Assembly: GCA_003553525.1 (NCBI GenBank)
Contig: PWEO01000119.1
Coordinates: 1-50,311, forward strand
Length of the DNA: 50,311 nt
Direction: 5' to 3'
DNA from: Clostridiaceae bacterium
GTDB taxonomy: Bacteria; Bacillota; Clostridia; Peptostreptococcales; T1SED10-28
The translations under genes were made by a program, and so were the position numbers. Positions 27,568-37,807 of this stretch are shown one piece after another (positions within the stretch are counted from its first letter, which is position 1; each line of letters begins with the position of its first letter). The notes beneath the pieces are model-generated. The model saw only the letters and a list, made by a program, of their open reading frames with translations, searched no databases and was not told the origin of the DNA.

Positions 27568-27678
27568 ATTTTCCCTCCTTGTTTTATTATGGAATTCATA
27601 CCCAATATAAGCATCTACCAGTTGATTATAATTCTCTCTATAAAATAAAAACTAATACTGATGGTTATCATTGGAGAT

Positions 27679-28275
27679 TTATTTAGTTTTGTTGGATTGT
27701 AATTTTCTTAAAATTTGATTCCTAGCTTCAACTGTGTTGCTGTGTAAAACTTTATCGGTTTTTAATAGAAACTTTATAGTATTATTGAACCCCTGTAGTA
27801 GCCCACAGTCTAAATCTTTGTAAGCCAATTCCCGAAGAGAGTTCACCCCGGGAAACTCCCTATTCTCTTCAATAAAATCCGAAAGATAAATAATTTTCTC
27901 TAAGGGTCTCATATCAAGCCTGCCTGTAGTATGGTATTTTATGGCTTGCAAAATATCTTCATCTTCAATTTGAAACTCTATTTTTGCCATATGGGCACCT
28001 ACAATTCCATGTAAGAGTTGATAAGTTTCTAGAAGACTTTGATCTACCTCTAAGTTATGACTGCGGATATAGCTTTTCAATTCCTCTTCTGTTAACTCTT
28101 TTGCATAATCATGAAGCAAAGCTGCTATTCGAGCTTTTTCTATTGATAGACCATAATGATTTGCTAAATTACAGGCGGCTTTAACTACCCCAAGGGTATG
28201 TTGATATCTTCCCTGAGGTTGTCGTTCTTTCAGGCGTTCTTTTATTTTTTCTACTAAAATGTCTTCTTTCTTCAT
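27679..28275 (-). CDS. yqeK: HD-domain hydrolase YqeK (Ap4A hydrolase family)
   Basis: 198 residues with the HD metal site in RYQHTLGVV, ALLHDYAKE and LLHGIVGAHMA. Members hydrolyse diadenosine tetraphosphate symmetrically to two ADP. It follows nadD by 14 bases. Full-length, with all metal ligands of the family visible. Confidence 0.94.
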   Translation of the reverse strand: MKKEDILVEKIKERLKERQPQGRYQHTLGVVKAACNLANHYGLSIEKARIAALLHDYAKELTEEELKSYIRSHNLEVDQSLLETYQLLHGIVGAHMAKIEFQIEDEDILQAIKYHTTGRLDMRPLEKIIYLSDFIEENREFPGVNSLRELAYKDLDCGLLQGFNNTIKFLLKTDKVLHSNTVEARNQILRKLQSNKTK

Positions 28276-28289
28276 ATTGCAACCTCGCT

Positions 28290-28895
28290 CTACTTATAAA
28301 GTCCAAGTTTCGAAATGTAGTCGTCTACATCATTTGGAAGTAAATACCGTACACTCTTACCGCTTTTTACTAATTTACGTATGGATGTTGCAGAAATATT
28401 CAAGGTTTTTGCATATATCGTTTTAATGTTACAGGAATAATTTTCTTGATAACTTTTGATTTTTTCTTCTACTTTACTGGTTTTGTAGTAACTTCTTGAT
28501 AATATAATTAATTCAACCATGGATAAAAATTCCTCTAAATCCTTCCACTCATCCATGTCCAAAAAAGCATCCGCTCCAAGTATAAACGAGAAGACTGTCT
28601 CCTTTGGATATTGCTTTTGTAGCTCTTTAATAGTCAAAATGGTATAAGTTATCCCCGCTTCATATATTTCATAATCACATACTTTAAAGTATGAATTGTC
28701 TTTTACTGCGAGTTTTACCATATTTAAGCGATCCAAGGCAGGGGACAGATCCTTTGTATTTTTATGAGGAGGATTCCCCGATGGGATAAATAAAATCTCT
28801 TTTAAGTTTTGTTCCTCCAAAGCAATTTGAGCAATCCGTAAATGTCCAAAATGTATAGGATCAAAGCTTCCGCCAATGATACCGACTTTATTCAT
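28290..28895 (-). CDS. nadD: Nicotinate-nucleotide adenylyltransferase
   Basis: Makes nicotinate adenine dinucleotide in NAD synthesis. 201 residues from the ATG at 28895, which has GAGGGTG at good spacing; a longer frame adds seven residues without a better site. The nucleotidyltransferase HxGH motif is in GGSFDPIHFGH (8-18) and the second signature is NISATSIRKLVKSG. It lies 31 bases after yhbY. Confidence 0.96.
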   Translation of the reverse strand: MNKVGIIGGSFDPIHFGHLRIAQIALEEQNLKEILFIPSGNPPHKNTKDLSPALDRLNMVKLAVKDNSYFKVCDYEIYEAGITYTILTIKELQKQYPKETVFSFILGADAFLDMDEWKDLEEFLSMVELIILSRSYYKTSKVEEKIKSYQENYSCNIKTIYAKTLNISATSIRKLVKSGKSVRYLLPNDVDDYISKLGLYK

Positions 28896-28926
28896 TTTTT
28901 CACCCTCTTGTAACAAATTTACATCC

Positions 28927-29223
28927 CTAAGCTTTAGGAAGCTTTATTTTCTTGCTTTCTTCCGACTCCTTGTAGATTACAAATTTTTTTCCAATGGCTT
29001 GAACAAATTCTGCCCCGGATCTCTCCGCAACTATTGAAGCCGCTTCCTTTGTGTCTAAATCACAGTTATCCAAAACTGTTATTTTTACCAATTCCCTCGC
29101 CTCTAAAGCATCTTTTAACTGCTCTATAAAATTATCATTGATCCCTGCTTTTCCAATTTGAAAAATCGGATCCGAATCATGGGCTAATTTTTTTAAATAA
29201 CTTCGTTGTTTTCCCTTTAACAT
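28927..29223 (-). CDS. yhbY: CRM-domain ribosome assembly RNA-binding protein YhbY
   Basis: 98 residues, one CRM/KH-like domain: LKGKQRSYLKKLAHD at the start, then PIFQIGKAGINDNFI with the GxxG-type loop and LIK-type strand. Associates with pre-50S particles. It sits between obgE and nadD, as in many Firmicutes. Confidence 0.94.
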   Translation of the reverse strand: MLKGKQRSYLKKLAHDSDPIFQIGKAGINDNFIEQLKDALEARELVKITVLDNCDLDTKEAASIVAERSGAEFVQAIGKKFVIYKESEESKKIKLPKA

Positions 29224-29234
29224 GTTGTACCTCC

Positions 29235-30563
<1,329 letters not shown>

Positions 30564-30584
30564 TTACACAATTTTTTGAAGTGT

Positions 30585-30614
30585 TAAAAAAAAACCGCCA
30601 TCAAAGGCGGTTTA
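30585..30614 (-). terminator. Terminator after rpmA
   Basis: Perfect 8-bp GC-rich stem AAACCGCC/GGCGGTTT with a six-base loop and nine U. It lies between rpmA and obgE, so obgE either relies on read-through or has its own promoter. Confidence 0.9.
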
Positions 30615-30632
30615 GATAGCTTTTCTTAAGTA

Positions 30633-30911
30633 TTAGTTTGGATAGATACTCACTTGCTTTTTGTTTTTACCTATTCGCTCAAATTTTACTGAACCATCGG
30701 CTGTTGCAAAAAGAGTGTCATCGCCACCTCTTTTAACATTGTGTCCGGGATGGAACTTTGTACCTCGTTGTCGAACAAGAATGTTTCCGGCTAGAACATG
30801 TTGGCCATCACCTTTTTTCACACCCAGTCGTTTTGAAACACTATCACGACCATTTTTTGTACTTCCTACACCCTTTTTACTTGCAAATAGTTGTAAGTTC
30901 ATTTTAATCAT
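30633..30911 (-). CDS. rpmA: Large ribosomal subunit protein bL27, with cleavable N-terminus
   Basis: 92 residues. The N-terminus [18 protein letters not shown] carries the Firmicute extension LQLFA that must be removed by the protease Prp, whose gene directly precedes. GGAGGTG lies six bases before the ATG at 30911, so the extension is translated. Conserved RRGTKFHPG-type core is visible as [13 protein letters not shown]. Confidence 0.97.
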   Translation of the reverse strand: MIKMNLQLFASKKGVGSTKNGRDSVSKRLGVKKGDGQHVLAGNILVRQRGTKFHPGHNVKRGGDDTLFATADGSVKFERIGKNKKQVSIYPN

Positions 30912-30914
30912 TTT

Positions 30915-31244
30915 TTACACCTCCAGTTCGTTTATTTCCATAAATTCAGAATAACTATGTTGGACGCTTTTCATACCTAAATACATGGTATTTACGATAA
31001 TATCCGCTTCTCTTGCCTTTGCTACTGTAAGTCCCATTGGGATTTCGCAGGTCAGATGACCAGGCTCAATCTGATGTTTTACAGGTATAGCAGCAACTTC
31101 CGTGAGACCTATAATACAGGTCTGTCCTAACACGGATATTGCTGAACAAACGATGTCTTCGCCATATTCTGCAGCATTGGCATGTCCTTTAATTTCAAAA
31201 TAATAAATGCGATTATTCTTTTTTTTAATATTTATCTTTACCAT
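30915..31244 (-). CDS. prp: Ribosomal-processing cysteine protease Prp
   Basis: 109 residues (YsxB family). Catalytic H21 (KGHANAAEYGED) and C33 (DIVCSAISVLG) are present. It trims the N-terminal extension of bL27, encoded three bases downstream. The gene is placed between rplU and rpmA as in other Firmicutes with extended L27. Confidence 0.95.
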   Translation of the reverse strand: MVKINIKKKNNRIYYFEIKGHANAAEYGEDIVCSAISVLGQTCIIGLTEVAAIPVKHQIEPGHLTCEIPMGLTVAKAREADIIVNTMYLGMKSVQHSYSEFMEINELEV

Positions 31245-31255
31245 AATGCGATATA

Positions 31256-31567
31256 CTACCCGTTAATTTTTTCAATTAATAGTCTTGTATATGGTTGTCT
31301 GTGTCCTTGCTTTTTTCTGTAAGCTTTTTTAGGCTTATATTTGAAAACTGTAATTTTCTTGGCTTTTCCTTGCTTTTCTACTTTAGCTTCTACGGTTACA
31401 CCATCTAAAAGTGGGGTTCCGAATGTAAAGTTTCCGTCTTTAGAAACTCCAAGAACTCGATCTAAAGTAACCTTTTCACCTTCGTCAACTTCTAACTTTT
31501 CAACAAAAACAGAATCTCCTTCTGTTACTTTATACTGCTTTCCACCAGTCTCGATAATTGCATACAT
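31256..31567 (-). CDS. rplU: Large ribosomal subunit protein bL21
   Basis: 103 residues, full length: [20 protein letters not shown] at the start and [19 protein letters not shown] at the end. First gene of rplU-prp-rpmA-obgE, with a strong promoter and an 80-base leader. The ribosome site is GGAGGTG. Confidence 0.98.
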   Translation of the reverse strand: MYAIIETGGKQYKVTEGDSVFVEKLEVDEGEKVTLDRVLGVSKDGNFTFGTPLLDGVTVEAKVEKQGKAKKITVFKYKPKKAYRKKQGHRQPYTRLLIEKING

Positions 31568-31648
31568 CTATCAAGCACCTCCTCTTATCAAACTCGCCAA
31601 ATATAGGCAACATCTCTGTTTTAAACCTTATTTGCGCGGCTACTACAA
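31568..31648 (-). ncRNA. Putative L21 leader region of rplU
   Basis: About 80 bases between the predicted transcription start and rplU. L21 leaders with autoregulatory structure are known in Firmicutes, and this position and length fit. I could not confirm the consensus fold by eye. Confidence 0.35.
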
Positions 31649-31654
31649 ATATAA

Positions 31655-31683
31655 ATAATATCATATTTCAGAAACAAAGTCAA
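31655..31683 (-). promoter_or_regulatory. Sigma-A promoter of the rplU operon
   Basis: TTGACT (31678-31683) and TATTAT (31655-31660) with exactly 17 bases between. The -35 box overlaps the stop codon region of the upstream rng gene. Confidence 0.8.
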
Positions 31684-33125
31684 TCAGTATTCATAAGAAT
31701 TTCAAAGTCTCCGTAGGAAATTTTCGGTTCTTCTTTAAATAGAATGTTCACTTTATAAAAAGCTTGAAATTTTTCCATACGATTATAATTAGACTCTAAT
31801 TTTTCCACCAAATCCGGATGCACCTTAAAAACAAAGGTTTTTCTAGAGGTATGTTCAACACTTCTTTGTATTGCCTTTTCAACTTTCAATAAAAAGAAGT
31901 CCAAAGACATCCTTCTTCCGGTACCGTCACAGCAATTACAGTTGCTGTATAAATACCTCTCTAAGGTTTTGTTCTCTCGCTTTCTGGTAAGCTCTACGAG
32001 ACCTAAATTTGTCACCCCTAAAACTTTGGTTTTTGTTTTATCTTTGTTTAAATATTCTTGGAAAGTTGCCAGCAGTTCTGTGTAATGCTCCTGCTTTTTC
32101 ATATCAATAAAATCAATAATAACAATGCCGCTGATATCCCGCAACTTCACTTGCTTTGCAATTTCCTTACATGCTTCTACATTAATTCTAAAAATTGTTT
32201 CTTCAAACTCATTTTTGCCTGTGTATTTCCCAGTATTCACATCGATGACTGTTAACGCCTCTGTATGATCTATTACGATATACCCTCCACTATTTAGCCA
32301 AACTTTTGATTTATAGAGCTGTTCTAGTTGAGATATAACATTGAACTCAAGTAACATAGGCGTTTTTTTTTGATAAAACTTCATACGAGTTGCTAAACTC
32401 GTATTGAATTTTCTCATTAAAGATAAACTATTATGATATTCCTCTTTTGAATTAATGTATAACTCCTTGATGTCCTTAGTGAAATAATCACGGAGTACCT
32501 TATGAGTAATACCCCATTCTTCAAAAATGCATTTTGGAGGATATTCATAGGTGCCTACCCGTTCGATATCTTCCCAAAGTTTAATTAAATATTGCAGTTC
32601 CGCCTCAAATTCTTTTCCGGAATAGTCCTTTGCTGCGGTTCGAACGATCAATCCGTAGCCATCTGGAAGGAATTTTTCAATTTCATTTTTTAACAATTTT
32701 CGACTTTCAGGATTTCGAATTTTTCTGGATATCCCTATTCCCTGTTCGTAAGGAAGCAATACCAAATTTCGTCCGGGAATAGCCACTTTTCTTGTGATTT
32801 TGGCACCCTTATCTCCAATCTCTTCTTTAGTCACCTGAACAATAATTCCCTGTCCTTTTTTCAATAGTTTCTTAATTTCCTGTTCTTTCTTTTCCCCGGG
32901 TATTGTCGCATCATGGATATGGAGATAGGCATTTTTCTCACGACCGATGTCAACAAAAGCCGCTTGCATACCGGGTAAAACATCCGTCACTTTTCCTAGG
33001 TAAATATTATTCAAAATTCTGACGGATCCCTTTTTTTCTACATAATATTGACTGAGATCATTTTTATCATCGAGGATGGCAATACGATCTTCTTCAAAGC
33101 CAATATCTATTAAAATAGTTTCCAT
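31680..33125 (-). CDS. rng: Ribonuclease E/G family protein (RNase G)
   Basis: Endoribonuclease for rRNA and mRNA processing. 481 residues: an S1 RNA-binding domain (NIYLGKVTDVLPGMQAAFVDIG near 41-62), a catalytic DNase I-like part with the Mg-binding VIDVNTGKYTG and VIIDFIDMKK, and a zinc-link-like CNCCDGTG near 400. Length suits RNase G rather than the long RNase E. It lies upstream of rplU and follows the DUF2344/radical SAM pair, the standard clostridial order. Confidence 0.95.
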   Translation of the reverse strand: METILIDIGFEEDRIAILDDKNDLSQYYVEKKGSVRILNNIYLGKVTDVLPGMQAAFVDIGREKNAYLHIHDATIPGEKKEQEIKKLLKKGQGIIVQVTKEEIGDKGAKITRKVAIPGRNLVLLPYEQGIGISRKIRNPESRKLLKNEIEKFLPDGYGLIVRTAAKDYSGKEFEAELQYLIKLWEDIERVGTYEYPPKCIFEEWGITHKVLRDYFTKDIKELYINSKEEYHNSLSLMRKFNTSLATRMKFYQKKTPMLLEFNVISQLEQLYKSKVWLNSGGYIVIDHTEALTVIDVNTGKYTGKNEFEETIFRINVEACKEIAKQVKLRDISGIVIIDFIDMKKQEHYTELLATFQEYLNKDKTKTKVLGVTNLGLVELTRKRENKTLERYLYSNCNCCDGTGRRMSLDFFLLKVEKAIQRSVEHTSRKTFVFKVHPDLVEKLESNYNRMEKFQAFYKVNILFKEEPKISYGDFEILMNTD

Positions 33126-33150
33126 TGAATCCCCCCTTTTGTCCTACGCC

Positions 33151-33906
33151 TCATTTTACTGCATCAATCAGGTTTTTCAATTCGCCGTCTACCTCATGGT
33201 ACAAGTCCTTACGCATAATTTTCATGGATTTGATTTCTAAAGGAAATTCTTTTTCTAAACTTGTATCTTGACTACATAAATAGTTTCCAAAAAGTATAAT
33301 GAGATCCTCGGGCTTTAAATTGCCCTTTGAGCCGGTAACCAGTAAGGTGTCAAATATGAAACTATTTTCATGCTTTCTCTTAAATACGAAGGTTTTTATC
33401 AAAGGTTTTATATCAACGTCTTTATATTCTTGATGACGTTGACGCCGTTTTTTCTTTTTTTTACGGGTAATCATTATCGTCTCTTGTTTCAGGAAACCGT
33501 TTATCCATTCATTAAGTAACAACTCATCCATTTCTTCCGATGAAAATTCCAGTGCAATTTCATAATCCGAATACTCTACCATAGACATTAAAGAGTCTTC
33601 TTTGAGATCAATATATTTCCCTTCTAAAATTTCTATTCCCCTCGGCAAATGCTCGTTAATTTTCTCTTTAAACTCCTGGAAAGGAATTTCTTCATTAAGT
33701 TTTACATCAAAGTACTCTCCCTTGCTTTCGACTCCTAGACTCAGTGCTGTGGCAAAGGAAATAATAGGATGTGGATTGAATCCCTGGGTGTAAGAGGGGC
33801 TGATTCCTGCTCTTCTCATAACTCTATGGAATAATCTTACCAGATCCAAATGAGAGATATACTTCATCTCATCGGTTTTTGAAAATTTCCCTCGTAACAA
33901 TGCCAT
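33151..33906 (-). CDS. TIGR03936/DUF2344 radical SAM-linked protein
   Basis: 251 residues, family of unknown function named for its constant pairing with the neighbouring radical SAM protein. The conserved N-terminal block RGKFSKTDEMKYISHLDLVR and GFNPHPIISFATALSLGVES are present. I start it at the ATG at 33906, which shares a TAATG with the stop of the upstream gene and has GAGGTG seven bases ahead; a TTG at 33912 is less likely. The pair may modify tRNA or rRNA, but that is speculation. Confidence 0.9.
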   Translation of the reverse strand: MALLRGKFSKTDEMKYISHLDLVRLFHRVMRRAGISPSYTQGFNPHPIISFATALSLGVESKGEYFDVKLNEEIPFQEFKEKINEHLPRGIEILEGKYIDLKEDSLMSMVEYSDYEIALEFSSEEMDELLLNEWINGFLKQETIMITRKKKKKRRQRHQEYKDVDIKPLIKTFVFKRKHENSFIFDTLLVTGSKGNLKPEDLIILFGNYLCSQDTSLEKEFPLEIKSMKIMRKDLYHEVDGELKNLIDAVK

Positions 33907-35756
33907 TAACAAACACCTCGCTTGGTGGTAAAGTTTTGATTAACCCCACAACCGGAACAATTCAGCCGGCAGTCAGCAGTGACCTCTTCGGATTTCGCCT
34001 TTTCATTTTCTTTTATTAAATAAGATTTATCAACACCAATTTCGAAGTGTTCCCATGGAAGAATTTCATCATAATTCCTAATTCTGTTGTTGTAGAATTT
34101 CAAGGGTAAATCTTCAAGATGAAATGCTTCCATCCATTTTTGAAAATTAAATCGGTCACCCCATCCGTCGAATTTGCATCCTAATCTAAAGGCACGATGG
34201 AGAACCTTTGACAGTCTACGGTCGCCTCTGGCGAAAGCGCCTTCCACAATACTGGTTTTACCATCATGATAATTATAGTTTATACTCCGATGGGCGAGAC
34301 TTTCTTTTAAGAGGGTTTGTCGTCGATGAATTTCTTGTAGACTAATCTGTTCTTCCCATTGAAAAGGAGTAAAAGCTTTCGGTACAAAGGTGGAAGTACT
34401 TACCGTAATCTTCAAGCCGCCGGCTCTTTTCTCTTTAGGTATACCGTGATATTGATTAAGTACTTTATACACCAAGTCTTTAATCCCTAAAATATCTTCA
34501 TCCGTTTCCGTGGGAAGTCCGATCATAAAATATAGTTTAATATTGTTATAACCCATTTCAAAAGCTTCTTTAGCTGAGGTTAGAAGATCCTTCTCTGTAA
34601 TGTTTTTATTGATCACGTCACGAAGCCTTTGTGTACCGGCTTCCGGCGCAAATGTCAGTCCAGTTTTTCGTACTTTTTGAATTTCTTCAATCATTTCTTT
34701 CGAAAAATTATCTAACCGCAGGGAAGGTAACGAAACTCCGATATGATCCTGTTGGTTAATTTCAATAAGATGATTTATCAAGGCCTCTATTTCTGTATAA
34801 TCTCCGGAACTCAAAGAAGCCAGGGAAATTTCTTCGTATCCCGTGTTTTGAAGTAAATCATGAGCCATTCTTTTTAGTTTTTCCAGGCTACGTTCTCTAA
34901 CCGGTCGATAAATCATCCCCGCTTGGCAAAAACGACAACCTCGAATGCAGCCACGAAAGATTTCCAAGACTACACGATTATGAACGGTATCAATATAGGG
35001 CACCAGAATTTTATCCGGGTAGTAAGCTTCATCAAGATCTTCAATAATTCTCTTCTTCAAAAACTTACTTCCCATGTGCTCTTCAATTAAACGAATTTCT
35101 TTGACGGTTCCATCCATATGATAGTCTACAGCAAAATGACTCGGGATGTAAACTCCTTCAATTTTAGAGGCTTCTTTTAAAAATCCCTTACGTTTCCACT
35201 TTTTATTTTTTTTCATTTCTTTATAAAGATTTACAATTTCAAGGATGACTTCTTCCCCCTCACCTAACACAATAATGTCGGCAAAATCGGCAATTGGTTC
35301 GGGATTATAGGAGCAGGGGCCTCCTAAAATAACAAAAGGATCCCCCTCACCCCGATCTTTTTGTAGAAGGGGGATCTCACCCATATCAAGGATGTTTAAA
35401 ATATTGGTATAACTCAACTCATACTGCAGTGTAAATCCGATAAAATCAAAAACTTTCAAGGGGGCTTTGGTCTCTAATGCAAAAAGTGATCGCTCATTTT
35501 CTCTAAGTAAACTTTCCATATCCTCATTCGGAGAAAATACACGTTCACAAAATATATCCTCTTGTTCATTCAATAAGTGATAAAGTATTTGCATCCCTAA
35601 ATGACTCATTCCTATTTCGTAAGTGTCGGGGAAAGCGAAGGCAAAACGCACCATCCCATCTTTTAAGTCTTTATGAGCAGAGTTCATTTCATTGCCCAAA
35701 TACCTTGCGGGCTTTTCAACTTTTAAAAGCAGATCATCTATCTGTACATTCATCAT
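33906..35756 (-). CDS. TIGR03960 family radical SAM protein
   Basis: 616 residues from the ATG at 35756 (AAGGAT upstream). The longer open frame adds a hydrophobic stretch that does not fit the family, whose N-terminus is normally LLxKVEKPARYLGNE, found here right after the chosen start. An N-terminal B12-binding-like region (LGEGEEVI, FTLQYELSYTNIL) precedes the radical SAM cluster motif in FRGCIRGCRFCQAGMIYRP. Function unknown. The C-terminus has CRLNCSGCG. Overlaps the DUF2344 gene, so both are translated together. Confidence 0.92.
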   Translation of the reverse strand: MMNVQIDDLLLKVEKPARYLGNEMNSAHKDLKDGMVRFAFAFPDTYEIGMSHLGMQILYHLLNEQEDIFCERVFSPNEDMESLLRENERSLFALETKAPLKVFDFIGFTLQYELSYTNILNILDMGEIPLLQKDRGEGDPFVILGGPCSYNPEPIADFADIIVLGEGEEVILEIVNLYKEMKKNKKWKRKGFLKEASKIEGVYIPSHFAVDYHMDGTVKEIRLIEEHMGSKFLKKRIIEDLDEAYYPDKILVPYIDTVHNRVVLEIFRGCIRGCRFCQAGMIYRPVRERSLEKLKRMAHDLLQNTGYEEISLASLSSGDYTEIEALINHLIEINQQDHIGVSLPSLRLDNFSKEMIEEIQKVRKTGLTFAPEAGTQRLRDVINKNITEKDLLTSAKEAFEMGYNNIKLYFMIGLPTETDEDILGIKDLVYKVLNQYHGIPKEKRAGGLKITVSTSTFVPKAFTPFQWEEQISLQEIHRRQTLLKESLAHRSINYNYHDGKTSIVEGAFARGDRRLSKVLHRAFRLGCKFDGWGDRFNFQKWMEAFHLEDLPLKFYNNRIRNYDEILPWEHFEIGVDKSYLIKENEKAKSEEVTADCRLNCSGCGVNQNFTTKRGVC

Positions 35757-35904
35757 TTTATCCTTCATCCTTTCGCTCTTTAAAGAAATTTTAAGCGCAT
35801 TTATGTTATATATTATAATTATAACAGTTTTTTTGACTCTTAAGTTTACCACATTAATATATACAAATCAATATCTCTCCCGCCTCTATCTTATTAAGCA
35901 CACG

Positions 35905-35950
35905 TAAAAAAGCAGAACTTTTAATTGATTATTCAACTAAAAGTTCTGCT
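35905..35950 (-). terminator. Terminator of the min/mre operon
   Basis: Perfect 13-bp stem AGCAGAACTTTTA/TAAAAGTTCTGCT around a 14-base loop with a U-run on the minus strand, just after minE. Confidence 0.9.
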
Positions 35951-35972
35951 AATCATAAGTATATAATGAGAG

Positions 35973-36266
35973 TTAGTCTGTTCTTTTTCGATCTTTCATT
36001 TTCTTGATAGGAATGTTGGCAACTAAAGCAGGTTTCCCTCTAGAATTTGAATCGTCATCGGTTTGAACCAATTTCACATCAAAACAGCTTTCATCAATTT
36101 CAATGTACTTTGAAATAACCTCTAAAATATCACTTTTCAAGCTATTAATGAACTCCGGCGATGAATTACTTCGATCATGAATCAGAACAAGTTGTAATCG
36201 TTCCTTTGCCACGTTTTTACTTGTTTTATCTTCTTTATTAAACCACTTAAATATATTGAGATTCAT
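35973..36266 (-). CDS. minE: Cell division topological specificity factor MinE
   Basis: 97 residues. Drives release of MinD from the membrane and so confines MinC/D inhibition to the poles. The amphipathic N-terminus (MNLNIFKWFN) precedes the contact helix with KNVAKERLQLVLIHDRS, and a C-terminal dimer domain follows. It is the last gene of the cell-shape operon, 20 bases after minD. MinE rather than DivIVA alone implies oscillating Min control. Confidence 0.96.
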   Translation of the reverse strand: MNLNIFKWFNKEDKTSKNVAKERLQLVLIHDRSNSSPEFINSLKSDILEVISKYIEIDESCFDVKLVQTDDDSNSRGKPALVANIPIKKMKDRKRTD

Positions 36267-36286
36267 AATATGCCCCCTCTCCTATT

Positions 36287-37087
36287 TTAATTTGAATTGA
36301 TCTTAAAGAAACTCCTTAAACGTTCCATAATTCCATTTTCCACTTTATACTCTTCAAAGGGTACATCTTCACCGTCAATCCGACGGGCAATATTTCTAAA
36401 CGATGTTCCTGCAAAAGATTCGTCCTGGTTCACTACAGGATCTCCTCGATTAGTGGAAATTACAATGTTTTCATCGTCAGGTACTACTCCGAGTAAATCA
36501 ATGGCTAATATGTCAAGCATGTCCTCTGTATTCATCATATCCCCCCGTTTTACCATATCATAACGAAGTCGATTAATAATCAGTTTTGGGTCATGAATTT
36601 CTGCCGCTTCTAATAAACCGATGATTCGGTCCGCATCCCGAACTGCTGAAACCTCCGGAGTGGATACTACTATAGCTTCATCCGCCCCTACGATAGCATT
36701 TTTAAACCCTTGCTCAATTCCTGCAGGACAGTCGATTACCACATAATCAAAGTGTTCCTTTAGTTCATCAATCAAAGTTTTCATTTGTTCTAAAGCAATG
36801 GCATTTTTATCCTTAGTTTGTGCCGCCGGAAGTAAGTGTAGTCCCGGATGCTTTTTATCTTTAATTAAGGCTTGTCGAAGTCTGCAAACTCCTTCTACAA
36901 CATCCACAATATCATATACAATTCTGTTTTCTAATCCAAGAACCACATCTAAATTACGAAGTCCAATATCTGCATCCACTACTACTACTTTCTTTCCTAA
37001 TTTCGCTAAAGCAGTCCCAATATTTGCAGTAGCTGTGGTTTTTCCAACGCCACCCTTGCCTGACGTGATTACGATTACTTTGCCCAT
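36287..37087 (-). CDS. minD: Septum site-determining ATPase MinD
   Basis: 266 residues. Deviant Walker A KGGVGKTTATANIG at 10-23, VVDADIGLRNLDVVLGLENR, and VIDCPAGIEQGF for Walker B. The C-terminal amphipathic helix GIMERLRSFFKI binds the membrane. Its ATG shares one base with the minC stop (TAATG). Confidence 0.98.
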   Translation of the reverse strand: MGKVIVITSGKGGVGKTTATANIGTALAKLGKKVVVVDADIGLRNLDVVLGLENRIVYDIVDVVEGVCRLRQALIKDKKHPGLHLLPAAQTKDKNAIALEQMKTLIDELKEHFDYVVIDCPAGIEQGFKNAIVGADEAIVVSTPEVSAVRDADRIIGLLEAAEIHDPKLIINRLRYDMVKRGDMMNTEDMLDILAIDLLGVVPDDENIVISTNRGDPVVNQDESFAGTSFRNIARRIDGEDVPFEEYKVENGIMERLRSFFKINSN

Positions 37088-37722
37088 TATCTTTCCCCCT
37101 TCTTCTTTCCTTTATTATAATTAGATTCTACATATACCGATTTATTTTTTACTTTTGCAACTTCTGGATTCACTGAATCCGGTATTTTTTCATCCGGAGA
37201 TCGGGCGATAATATCAGCTATTCTTAATTGCGTTGGATTTAGTACATGAGCGGAAACGATTGCTTGTATATTTCCGTTAGCACCTGCGTGAGCAATCCCT
37301 CTTAAACTTCCAAGTACAATAATATTTCCATTGGCTTTAACAACAGCGCCAGGGTTTACATCCCCAAAGATCACCAGGTTCCCTTCATAAAATAGAACTT
37401 GTCCGGAGCGCAGTGTTCCGTTGTGAAACTTTGTCATACCTTCTTTTAGTCCATCAAAAATTTGATCTTTCGGCTCTTCTACCACTTCTATAAAACTCAG
37501 ATCATATTTTTCCATAACAAGAGTTTTAAGTTCTAAACGTTCCTCTTCGTTAATATAAGGACACTCAATATCTAAGAGCTTTGCTCCGGTAAAAAAATTT
37601 CCCGCTTTTTCAAACTGAGCTATTAAAGCACTTTTTATATTCTGAAAATCTTGGTGCTCTTTAATTTTGATGATCAGTCCATCTTTGGTTCCCTTAAATT
37701 CAATTAAGCTTTGACTCACCAT
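37087..37722 (-). CDS. minC: Septum site-determining protein MinC
   Basis: 211 residues. FtsZ-inhibiting N-terminal domain (VSQSLIEFKGTKDGLIIKI) and C-terminal beta-helical MinD-binding domain (RSGQVLFYEGNLVIFGDVNPGAVVKANGNIIVLGSLRG). Recruited to the membrane by MinD. Follows the PBP2 gene by about 85 bases. Confidence 0.96.
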   Translation of the reverse strand: MVSQSLIEFKGTKDGLIIKIKEHQDFQNIKSALIAQFEKAGNFFTGAKLLDIECPYINEEERLELKTLVMEKYDLSFIEVVEEPKDQIFDGLKEGMTKFHNGTLRSGQVLFYEGNLVIFGDVNPGAVVKANGNIIVLGSLRGIAHAGANGNIQAIVSAHVLNPTQLRIADIIARSPDEKIPDSVNPEVAKVKNKSVYVESNYNKGKKKGER

Positions 37723-37807
37723 ACTGAAACCTCCATACTCAATTTCTTCTACCTAATATACTATTCTATATAAATTAGGAATCTCCTGCTTAATTAATGA
37801 AAAAAGT

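Noticed and set aside
35757-35852. N-terminal extension of the TIGR03960 protein
   Set aside because: The hydrophobic extension does not match the family N-terminus and overlaps a promoter-like AT-rich region; the ATG at 35756 has a ribosome site.
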